A stretch of DNA of 64,000 nt, from the NCBI GenBank assembly GCA_964465125.1, contig CAYXIO010000014.1:1-64000 (forward strand), read 5' to 3'. Under the pieces are notes generated by a model, which did not search any database, was not told the DNA's origin, and was given only the letters and a program-made list of their open reading frames with translations. The position numbers and the translations under genes were made by a program. Each line of letters starts with the position of its first letter. The first letter of the stretch is position 1. Below, piece by piece: positions 44,301 to 50,613 of this stretch. The stretch is from CAYOHG01 sp964465125. GTDB lineage: Bacteria > Planctomycetota > Phycisphaerae > UBA1845 > Fen-1342.

Positions 44301-44821
44301 TGGTACAGCACGCCGCGCTCGAAGAGCGTCTTCAGCGACCACCAGACGCTCTCGACGTAGTACTGGTGAAACGTGACGTACGCATCCTCGAGGTTGACCC
44401 AGAAGCCGAGCCGTCGCGTCAGCTCTTCCCATTCGCGCGTGTAGCGGAACACGCTCTGAATGCACTTCAGGTTGAACTTCTCGACGCCGTAGGCTTCGAT
44501 CTCCTGCTTGGTGCGGATGCCGAGCTCTTTGCACACTTCGCGCTCGACCGGCAACCCATGCGTGTCCCAGCCCGCCTTGCGCTCGACAAAGTACCCGCAC
44601 ATCGAGCGGTAGCGCGGGAAGATGTCCTTCATCGCGCGCGTCAGGCAGTGCCCCGGGTGCGGCATGCCGTTGGCCGTGGGCGGTCCCTCGTAGAAGACAA
44701 AGGGCGGCGCCCCTTCGCGCAGCTTGAGCGACTGCGCGAACACGTCGTGCTTGTCCCAGAACTCCAGGACGCGCCTCTCCGCGTCGGGAAATTCAAACTT
44801 CGCCGGCAACGGCTCGAACAT
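41342..44821 (-). CDS. ileS: Isoleucyl-tRNA synthetase
   Basis: A 1159-residue class I synthetase charging tRNA-Ile. The HIGH motif is GMPHPGH (H55-P-G-H58) and KMSKS is NKMSKKLRNY (K695-K699). The editing domain contains LLVWTTTPWTLVSNH. The C-terminus lacks the zinc-binding cysteines of IleRS1 and has DITPVLRDEGLVRELIHHVQ, as in the eukaryote-like IleRS2 group, often mupirocin-tolerant. Two Gly/Arg-rich insertions (DNA 44131-44183 and 43047-43109) interrupt conserved regions in frame. GGAG lies 7 nt before the ATG at 44821. It follows the MATE gene by 102 nt and may be read from the attenuated promoter upstream of it. Confidence 0.95.
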   Translation of the reverse strand: MFEPLPAKFEFPDAERRVLEFWDKHDVFAQSLKLREGAPPFVFYEGPPTANGMPHPGHCLTRAMKDIFPRYRSMCGYFVERKAGWDTHGLPVEREVCKELGIRTKQEIEAYGVEKFNLKCIQSVFRYTREWEELTRRLGFWVNLEDAYVTFHQYYVESVWWSLKTLFERGVLYQGHKIVWWWAQGGTALSSGEVGEGYKAVDDPSVFVKFPLVEGADGAGGKGAEAGRQPRTSLLVWTTTPWTLVSNHFAAVHPDLEYALVHDSADDEHLYIAAALVEAIAKKVKRELKVVSTCKGSALLGRSYRPPFEEPYYTPLGPGHAKLKDGGSASIGWRVLAADFVTIDSGSGLVHEAPAFGEVDFNLLQDERKRFGEFDAIPLLCAVAPDGTFNDDAPQRYRGRWVKECDKELIRELRDERKTPWGTPLLYHQEQYRHEYPFCPQSPDDPLIQYARQGWFVRTSAFKDEFLRNNAAIHWLPEHIQEGRFGDFLRNNVDWALSRERYWGTPLPIWQCDQCGRMEAVGSFGELQGKPGATDGGYWERKVAEHKGEAFPEHLRVHKPYIDEWTYECRCQGAGTAARRDGGTGGPRGSGTPRMRRVPEVIDCWWDAGSMPFAEWGFPHVPGSAEKFAQRFPADFISEAIDQTRGWFYALLAISTLLSRLGAFPARAAREGGEYPLPYRTCIVLGLIAGEDGNKMSKKLRNYKEPTYIFDSYGADAMRWYFFSGQAPWTSVRFQEAAIRDSQREFLVKLYNVLSFFTIYASIDGFDPRRRDEPGNPMGHRPTAQRGELDRWIITELSRTVASVRESMDRFENYPAAQALNDFVEALSNWYVRRSRDRFWRCEKDQDKWDAYHTLYGCLRVFSRLIAPFTPFFAETMHQILRVPDDPGSVHLCDYAKAEDIGYCDEALSAEMNIVREIASLGRAARASATVKEAKKVRQPLARCEVVLAKAEHGEWLESHRGLIAEELNVKEVEFTHEADHYVSYKVVPNFPAIGKKYRALVPGIKAALAALADPAGARKALVSDGSLPLTVNGQSVALTPEEVDIRLEAKEGWAAAPGKVGVVVLQTDITPVLRDEGLVRELIHHVQQARKEKQLAYEQRIRLMIDAPAAFIDVLRRFEDTLRSECLASEVAFGGGSEPMDEVMVDEQSVRLSVSPTG
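43047..43109. repeat. G-rich repeat-like insertion inside ileS (second)
   Basis: On the coding strand it reads as spaced G-runs (units like GAAGGGACGGAGGGACCGG), encoding about 21 Gly/Arg-rich residues between the CxC of the domain (YECRCQ) and MRRVPEVIDCWWD. The flanks are normal IleRS sequence. Confidence 0.6.
44131..44183. repeat. G-rich repeat-like insertion inside ileS (first)
   Basis: Coding-strand G-runs (GGGGGCAAAGGGGCAGAGG) encode about 18 residues, mostly Gly and Ala (VEGADGAGGKGAEAGRQP), just before the conserved LLVWTTTPWTL of the editing domain. Confidence 0.55.
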
Positions 44822-44923
44822 GCGCGAACTCCGATCGCAGCCTCCGCCATCCGCGGAGCGCGGCAAAACCGATACTTTCGGGCGCAATCCGGCCGGACGC
44901 AACCGCGCGCCGCACCGGCTTGA

Positions 44924-46420
44924 TCACTCCGCGTGAAGCACCACCGGCTCGGCGGCGCCCGCGCCGCCCGGCTCGGCCGCGGCCGATGCGACCACGGCGC
45001 CAGCGTCCTGATGGTCGAACAGCCGGATCTTCTCCCAGGCGCGCGAATTGAATCGCCACATCAGCAGCAGCCCCAGGATGATGATGTACGCGGCGCACAT
45101 CGCCCACGGGCCGTGATAGCCGAACCGCGGCGTCAGCCACAGCAGCAGCGATCCGCCGGCGACGAAGATGCCCCAGCAGCAGGCGGCGAACAGCACCGCC
45201 GGCCCGCGCGTGTCCCCCGCGCCGCGCAGCGCAAAGCTGTACACGATGCACATCGCGTCGGAGAGCTGGAACAGCGCCACCCAGAGCAGCATCGAGGCCG
45301 CCGTCGTCACCACCGCGCCGTGCACGGCCGAATCCTGCTCGAAGCACAACAGTTCAGCGAGCGGCCGGCCGGCCAGCGCGAACAGCAGCGCCATCGCACC
45401 CATGAACGTGCAGATCACCCGCCGCGCGACGCGGACCCGCAGCGCGGCCTCCTCCGGCCGGCCGGCGCCGACCTCGTTGCCCACCTGAGTGGTCAGCGCG
45501 ATGCCGAGACCCAGCGCCGGCATGAACGACAAGTGCATGAACTGAATGGCGATGCCGGCGGCGGCCATCGCGACCTCGCCGTAGGGCGGAACCATCAGTT
45601 GCACGAACACCAGCCACGCGCCGATATCCACCAGCCACTGGAACGAGATCGGGCTGCCGACGCGCACAATGTCGAGCAGTTGCCGCCCGCCTGGCCGGAA
45701 GCCGCGCAGCGTGTGATAGCGCTCGTCCAGCTTTCGCGAGGCCAGCGGCACCAGCAGCACACACAGCCGCACGCACCAGGCCAGCAACGTGGCCAGCCCG
45801 CTGCCGGCGATGCCCATCGCCGGGAAGCCCCAGTGCCCGAAGATCAGGGCATAGTTCGCCACCGTGATCGTCACCAGCGACGCCAGCACCGCGAAGAACG
45901 CGATGATCGGCCGCTTGATGCCGTTGTAGAAGCTCTCCAGTCCCGCGCACGCGCTCATCGGACCGATCGACCACAGCGCGTAGGTCAGGAAGCGCACCTC
46001 CATCTGCTGCACTTCCGCCGGATGGTGGCCGGCCCCGCCCAGGATCGACACCCAGGCCGGGCACAGCCAGGCCAACGGTGCGCTGACCAGCGTCGCCGCC
46101 GCCGCGATCACGATCGTCTGCGACAGGTACGCCCCGGCACGCTGCGACTCGCCGCGCCCCTCGGCCTGCGAGACGAACGTCTGCACGCCCTGCGCCATGC
46201 CCATGCCCACGCACGCGATCGTGAACAGCAGCAGCGTGCACGGATAGATCGCGGCCTGCGAAGCCGTGTCGAGCTTCGAGACCATGACGAAGTCAATCAG
46301 GCCCATCAGCATGCGCGACAGCGTCATGCCGATCATCGGCAGCGCCAGCCAAAGCAGCGCCAGCGTCAGGTTCTCTCGCGCTCGGCCGCCGCAGATTCCC
46401 ACTTCGGCTCGACTAGACAC
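44924..46420 (-). CDS. MATE-family efflux transporter
   Basis: A 498-residue, 12-helix inner-membrane antiporter of the NorM/DinF type that expels cationic drugs or metabolites using Na+ or H+. Features: LALPMIGMTLSRMLMGLIDFVMVS in helix 1, QGVQTFVSQAEGRGE, the pseudo-repeat in the second half (PISFQWLVDIGAWLVFVQL) and TQVGNEVGAGRPEEA. The GTG at 46420 is chosen because GGAG lies 7 nt upstream; longer starts run through the leader terminator. It is preceded by a leader with a short ORF and an intrinsic terminator, so expression is probably attenuated. ileS follows 102 nt downstream. Confidence 0.92.
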   Translation of the reverse strand: MSSRAEVGICGGRARENLTLALLWLALPMIGMTLSRMLMGLIDFVMVSKLDTASQAAIYPCTLLLFTIACVGMGMAQGVQTFVSQAEGRGESQRAGAYLSQTIVIAAAATLVSAPLAWLCPAWVSILGGAGHHPAEVQQMEVRFLTYALWSIGPMSACAGLESFYNGIKRPIIAFFAVLASLVTITVANYALIFGHWGFPAMGIAGSGLATLLAWCVRLCVLLVPLASRKLDERYHTLRGFRPGGRQLLDIVRVGSPISFQWLVDIGAWLVFVQLMVPPYGEVAMAAAGIAIQFMHLSFMPALGLGIALTTQVGNEVGAGRPEEAALRVRVARRVICTFMGAMALLFALAGRPLAELLCFEQDSAVHGAVVTTAASMLLWVALFQLSDAMCIVYSFALRGAGDTRGPAVLFAACCWGIFVAGGSLLLWLTPRFGYHGPWAMCAAYIIILGLLLMWRFNSRAWEKIRLFDHQDAGAVVASAAAEPGGAGAAEPVVLHAE

Positions 46421-46447
46421 TCCAGATCTCCGCGTGGACCTCGAAAC

Positions 46448-46481
46448 AAAAAACCCCGGCGGTCGCTGCTCCGCCAGGGTT
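46448..46481 (-). terminator. Rho-independent terminator in the MATE-ileS leader
   Basis: On the minus strand AACCCTGGCGG (46481-46471) pairs with CCGCCGGGGTT (46462-46452), with one mismatch and an 8-nt loop, followed directly by TTTTTT. It is the only canonical stem plus U-tract I found in the window. It lies upstream of the MATE start, so it acts as an attenuator. Its ascending arm can alternatively pair with the end of the leader ORF. Confidence 0.85.
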
Positions 46482-46512
46482 CTGTTTGCTCTCAGCAAGC
46501 TGTGAACACGAA

Positions 46513-46578
46513 CTATGGCGGAGCGCGCAGGGCATCCCCCGCAACCGTAATGGGGATGATGTTGTGCAGCTTCCGCAT
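46513..46578 (-). CDS. Putative 21-residue leader peptide with clustered Ile codons
   Basis: An ATG with GGGAG 6 nt upstream opens a 21-codon ORF starting MRKLHNIIPITV and ending RAPP before TAG. Codons 7, 8 and 10 are Ile (ATC, ATC, ATT). Inside the ORF, CATCCCC (46558-46552) pairs with GGGGATG (46539-46533). The last codons (GCTCCGCCA, 46524-46516) are perfectly complementary to TGGCGGAGC (46476-46468) in the ascending side of the terminator. A promoter lies 58 nt upstream. It precedes MATE and ileS. Role proposed: translation-controlled attenuation sensing Ile-tRNA. A functional small protein is the alternative. Confidence 0.65.
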   Translation of the reverse strand: MRKLHNIIPITVAGDALRAPP

Positions 46579-46635
46579 GAATCGCTCCCTCTGCACTTGG
46601 GCGGCCGATGGGCTACCCACGCCACGAAGTGTGAT

Positions 46636-46664
46636 TTTCTAACGCCGATTCACGTAAAAATCAA
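46636..46664 (-). promoter_or_regulatory. Promoter TTGATT-N17-TAGAAA for the leader
   Basis: On the minus strand, -35 TTGATT (46664-46659) and -10 TAGAAA (46641-46636) are spaced by 17 nt in an AT-rich island. The predicted start is near 46629, about 50 nt before the leader ORF, and lies after the stop of the upstream gene. Confidence 0.5.
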
Positions 46665-46708
46665 CCCGATCCGGACGGTTCTCTGGGACGCACCCTTGGG
46701 ACCCGATC

Positions 46709-47815
46709 TCAATGAGGCGAGCTCTTCGGGGCGTCATGCGCCGGCGCCGCAGGCTCGTCATGTCCGCTCGTTGCCTGCGCGTCTTCGGCCGCTGCCTCGC
46801 CGTGCGCCGGTGCCGCCACGGCCGGCGGATGGCGAAGCCGGTCGATTTTCACGGCGAGAAGGTCGACCGCGTCGCGGTGCGGCAGGAGGAAGGGCATCAC
46901 GATGCACGACAGCAGCGAAACGCCGAGGGTTGTCAGCGCAAGCGCGCCGATGATGTCACGCAGCCCTGGTGGAATCCGCGCAAACGGGCGATTGAGCATC
47001 TCCATCGCCCAATCCGCGGCCCGATAGACGCGCCTGCCGAAGGTGAGTCCTTGCGCGGCGGCGGGAGGCGCGTCAGGAGCAACGGCGGCAAGCGCTTCAA
47101 GCGAATCGACCGGCGACGCCTGCTCCGCGTCGCTGGGTGCGTCGTTCGCGTCCGCGTCGGGCGCGTCGCCAGCGGAAACGGCGCTGGGTTGCCCCGCGGG
47201 TGCCGCGCCGTGCGACGGCGGGGGCTTCTTGTTGATCGCAAAGCGAATCTTGCGCTTGCCGCCCGCGGGTTCGCCCCCCTCCTCATCTACCCGGTCGCCC
47301 GCAGAAGCCGCTTCGCCACCGACAGCACCTTCAACGCCCGCCTCGGGCTCGGCTTTCGGCGGCGCAGCTTCCGAAGCCGCGGGCTTCGAGTCCGGCGGAG
47401 GCGCCTCGGCTGGCGATTCGTCTGTCGCTGCTCCGGGTTCCGGCTCATCCAGATCGGGAATCGCGGCCAGCGCCTCGGGAGGCAGCGAATCGAGCTCGGC
47501 CAGGGCGGCGTTCAGCTCCGATTCGTCGAGCAGCGCATTGTGCCCTCCGGAGTGGGTGTTCGTCGCCGGCGGCTCGGTCGGCGTCTCTTCCGGCGCCACG
47601 GCGGCGGGCGGCGGAGCCACGTCAGCAGGGGGTGCGACCCCTGCGTGTGCGGCGCTTGGGCTCCCGTCCGTCGGCGCGGTCGAGCCTGCGCCCTCCTGCG
47701 TGGCCGGCGGCTCAGCCGGCGCGCTGGCAGGCTGCAACGCGGCGCTTTCGATCTCGTGCAGCGCGAGCGCGAGCTCGTCATCCGCCAGCAGCGAATGGTG
47801 CTGTGACTCAGCCAA
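46709..47815 (-). CDS. Hypothetical acidic Ala/Pro-rich single-pass membrane protein
   Basis: A 368-residue protein of unknown function. The start is a TTG at 47815 with GGGGAG 8 nt upstream; no ATG precedes the conserved part. A short motif is repeated: LLADDELALALHEIES (~9-24) and LLDESELNAALAELDS (~94-109). Residues ~25-250 are low-complexity Ala/Pro/Glu. A basic patch GGKRKIRFAINKK is at ~185. One membrane helix (ALALTTLGVSLLSCIVMPFLL) is near residue 300, followed by a short Ala/His-rich tail. It is divergent from the coiled-coil membrane protein at 48069. Confidence 0.65.
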   Translation of the reverse strand: MAESQHHSLLADDELALALHEIESAALQPASAPAEPPATQEGAGSTAPTDGSPSAAHAGVAPPADVAPPPAAVAPEETPTEPPATNTHSGGHNALLDESELNAALAELDSLPPEALAAIPDLDEPEPGAATDESPAEAPPPDSKPAASEAAPPKAEPEAGVEGAVGGEAASAGDRVDEEGGEPAGGKRKIRFAINKKPPPSHGAAPAGQPSAVSAGDAPDADANDAPSDAEQASPVDSLEALAAVAPDAPPAAAQGLTFGRRVYRAADWAMEMLNRPFARIPPGLRDIIGALALTTLGVSLLSCIVMPFLLPHRDAVDLLAVKIDRLRHPPAVAAPAHGEAAAEDAQATSGHDEPAAPAHDAPKSSPH

Positions 47816-47978
47816 CGGGCGTTCTCCCCGGTGCGTTGCGGGCGCGGAATCCTCCGAACGTGATATCGGCTGGGAGCCGGAATGGCTGGCACACGGCGCG
47901 ATCCGCCGCGCCGCCTCCCAGTCGCCAGGCGCCTCTGAATTATTCTCGGGTTCCGTACGCTGCGAGCGCCAAATCGAC

Positions 47979-48008
47979 TTGGCAAGACGCCCCGGCGTGT
48001 CTCATAAT
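47979..48008 (+). promoter_or_regulatory. Promoter TTGGCA-N18-CATAAT
   Basis: -35 TTGGCA (47979-47984, 5/6) and -10 CATAAT (48003-48008, 5/6) are 18 nt apart. The predicted start near 48015 gives a ~54-nt leader for the gene at 48069. Confidence 0.6.
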
Positions 48009-48068
48009 CCCAGTGGTTTCGAGGCGGCACGGATGCCGCGCATTTCTCTTCAGCAGGGAGGCTCTGGC

Positions 48069-48818
48069 ATGTCTCATTCCACGTTCTGGCATCGGCTCGC
48101 CCGAACCTTGCGAATTCCCGTCTCAAACGGTATCGCGCCGAGCCACTCCAACGGCGCGGTCGCCCTGCTGGCCAACCCGGCCGACGACGACACCGACAGC
48201 GGCCTTTCAGCCGGCGGCACCTCCGGCCGCGAGCCGCGCGCCTTGCGAAAGCCGCGAACCACCCCGATCGAGCAGCTCCAGAACGCGTATGAGCGGATCG
48301 GCCAGTTGATGGACGCGATGCAGAACCACTTCGGCGCGTCCGACGAACGCGCCCGCGCCCTGGGAGCGTCGGTCGAGCGGGTAGCGACCTCGGTCGAGCG
48401 ACTCGCCGACGCCCAGGTGTCGCAGGGCCGGTTCATCGCGGCCATCGCGCAGCACACCGAGACCAGCGCAAGGCACGGCGCCACGCTGATCGAAATGCCC
48501 GCGTCGCTCCAGGCGCAAGCCGATGCCCTGCGCAGCCTCGCCCGACACATGGCCGCGGCACACGAGCAGGGCGCGCACCTGGTGCAATCCTTGCAGAGCT
48601 TCGGGCGGGCCGTCGAGGGGCTCAGCGAGAGCGGCAGCCGTCAGACCCAGACCCTGGAGCGTCTGCACGAGTCCGGGCTCGACCAGGTCGAAACGCTGCG
48701 CGACTTCCTGGGCAAGCAGGGTCAACGCTTCACCTGGCTGATCGCCACCGTGCTGCTCGTCAGCGTCGCCGCCATCGCCGGCTTGGGAACCCTTACGTTC
48801 GCATTGCTGTCCCGCTGA
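48069..48818 (+). CDS. Hypothetical coiled-coil, tail-anchored membrane protein
   Basis: A 249-residue protein of unknown function. GGGAGG lies 7 nt before the ATG at 48069. Residues ~65-215 are a long heptad-patterned helix (ERIGQLMDAMQNHFG, ASVERVATSVERLADAQ, LQAQADALRSLARHMAA) that resembles methyl-accepting or phage-tail coiled coils but lacks a recognisable signalling hairpin. The last ~25 residues are a membrane helix (FTWLIATVLLVSVAAIAGLG), so the coiled coil faces the cytosol with a C-terminal anchor. It has its own strong promoter and is divergent from another single-pass protein, a possible partner. Confidence 0.7.
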   Translation: MSHSTFWHRLARTLRIPVSNGIAPSHSNGAVALLANPADDDTDSGLSAGGTSGREPRALRKPRTTPIEQLQNAYERIGQLMDAMQNHFGASDERARALGASVERVATSVERLADAQVSQGRFIAAIAQHTETSARHGATLIEMPASLQAQADALRSLARHMAAAHEQGAHLVQSLQSFGRAVEGLSESGSRQTQTLERLHESGLDQVETLRDFLGKQGQRFTWLIATVLLVSVAAIAGLGTLTFALLSR

Positions 48819-48956
48819 GCCGGCCGGGCTGACCGCGAATGACGGAGCCGTATTCCGGCCGGCCTGCTCCGCTCCTACAATTCATCGCTTTCGGCCCGTC
48901 GCGGGCGATCGGCGGAATCGCTCCGCCCGCAGGGCTGATGCGGCGATGGAGCTCCC

Positions 48957-50609
48957 GTGAAGCTCGCTCTGGCGCAGATCAACCCCACTATCGGCGACAT
49001 CGCCGGCAATCAGGAGCGCGTGCGGTCTGCGCTGCGCGACGCCGTCGCGGCCGGGGCCGAACTGGCAGTCTTTCCCGAGCAGACGCTGCTCGGATACCCC
49101 GCCAAGGACCTCCTGCTGCGCCGCGAGCTCATCGATGGAAACGTCGCGGCGCTGCATCAGTTGGCCGCGCTGAGCCTGCCCATCGCTGCGATCATCGGCT
49201 TTGCCGAGCCCAATCCGCACGCGCTCGGCCGACCGGTCTTCAATTCGGCCGCACTGCTGCGCGGCGGGCGCGTTGAGGCGGTTTGGCGCAAGCGGCTGCT
49301 GCCGACCTACGATGTCTTTGACGACGGCCGCTACTTCGAACCCGCCGGCCCGCAGCCGGTGATCCAGCTCGCCGACCACAGGGTCGCCGTGACGATCTGC
49401 GAGGACCTGTTAGCCCAGGAATTGGGGGGTCGCAGCCTGTACGCGTGCGACCCGGCGGCGGAGTGCCGCGCCGCCGGCGCGGACCTGTTCGTCAATCTCT
49501 CCGCCTCCCCCTACTTCATCGACAAGCACGCCTGGCGGCTCGGGCGCTTCGAGGACGTGGCGCGCGAGCACGGCGTTTCCATCGCCTACGTCAACCAGGT
49601 CGGCGGCAACGACGAGGTGCTCTTCGACGGCGCGAGCTGCTGCTTCAACTCTCGCGGCGAGCTCGTCGCCCAGGCGCGCGACTTCGACGAAGACCTGCTC
49701 GTCTGGGACACGAACGCCGCCGAGCCGGCACGCTGCGAGACGATCCTCCGCGGACTCGAGAGCGTGCGAGCCGCGCTCGTCATGGGCTTGCGCGATTACC
49801 TGCGAAAATGCGGCTTCCGCAGCGCCGTGCTCGGTCTCTCCGGCGGAATCGACTCGGCCGTGGTCGCGGCGCTCGCGGCGGACGCGCTCGGGCCGGCCAA
49901 CGTGCATGGCGTCGCGATGCCCAGCCGCTTCAGCAGCCCGCAGAGCCAGGAAGACGCGCGCTTGCTCGCCGAAAATCTGGGAATCCGGTTCTCCGTCATT
50001 CCGATCGAGTCGCTGCACGCGGCGTACGAGTCGCTGCTCAGGCCGCACTTCGAGGGCCGTCGCCCGGACGTGACGGAGGAGAACATCCAGGCCCGGGCGC
50101 GCGGCGCGATCCTGATGGCCCTTTCCAACAAGTTCGGCGCGCTGCTGCTGACCACCGGCAACAAGAGCGAGCTCGCCGCCGGCTACTGCACGCTCTACGG
50201 CGACATGGCCGGCGGACTGGCGGTGATCAGCGACGTGCCCAAGACGATGGTGTACGGGCTGGCCCGGCACATCAACGCAGTCGCCGGCCGCGAGCCCATC
50301 CCGCGCCGCTCAATCGAGCGGGCGCCGTCCGCGGAATTGCGCCCCAACCAGACCGACCAGGACAGTCTGCCCGCGTACGAGGTGCTGGACGCGATTCTCG
50401 AGCGCTACGAAGAGCGCCTGCAATCGCGCGACGAGATTGTCGCAGGCGGGTTCGACCCCGCCGCGGTCGACCGGGTGCTGAGGCTGATTCACATCAGCGA
50501 ATACAAGCGTCAGCAGGCCGCGCCCGGGCTGAAGGTGACCAGCCGGGCGTTTGGCTACGGCCGGCGGATGCCCATCGCGGCCCGCCCGACGGTGCCGGCC
50601 GGGTCGTGA
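48957..50609 (+). CDS. nadE: Glutamine-dependent NAD+ synthetase
   Basis: A 550-residue two-domain enzyme making NAD+ from deamido-NAD+, ATP and glutamine. The N-terminal nitrilase-like glutaminase has Glu41 (FPEQTLLGYP), Lys112 (WRKRLLPTYDVFDD) and Cys148 (VTICEDL). The C-terminal synthetase has the PP-loop SGGIDSAVVAALAAD (~residue 295), TTGNKSELAAGYCTLYGDMAGG and ELRPNQTDQDSLPAYEVLD. The start is a GTG at 48957 with GGAG 5 nt upstream. It converges with the S8 protease across only 4 nt. It is a second NAD gene in the window besides the salvage cluster. Confidence 0.95.
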   Translation: MKLALAQINPTIGDIAGNQERVRSALRDAVAAGAELAVFPEQTLLGYPAKDLLLRRELIDGNVAALHQLAALSLPIAAIIGFAEPNPHALGRPVFNSAALLRGGRVEAVWRKRLLPTYDVFDDGRYFEPAGPQPVIQLADHRVAVTICEDLLAQELGGRSLYACDPAAECRAAGADLFVNLSASPYFIDKHAWRLGRFEDVAREHGVSIAYVNQVGGNDEVLFDGASCCFNSRGELVAQARDFDEDLLVWDTNAAEPARCETILRGLESVRAALVMGLRDYLRKCGFRSAVLGLSGGIDSAVVAALAADALGPANVHGVAMPSRFSSPQSQEDARLLAENLGIRFSVIPIESLHAAYESLLRPHFEGRRPDVTEENIQARARGAILMALSNKFGALLLTTGNKSELAAGYCTLYGDMAGGLAVISDVPKTMVYGLARHINAVAGREPIPRRSIERAPSAELRPNQTDQDSLPAYEVLDAILERYEERLQSRDEIVAGGFDPAAVDRVLRLIHISEYKRQQAAPGLKVTSRAFGYGRRMPIAARPTVPAGS

Positions 50610-50613
50610 TCCG

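Noticed and set aside
46413..46625. A 70-codon minus-strand ORF across the MATE leader
   Set aside because: It runs through the terminator hairpin, has no SD and is out of frame with the well-placed 21-codon ORF.
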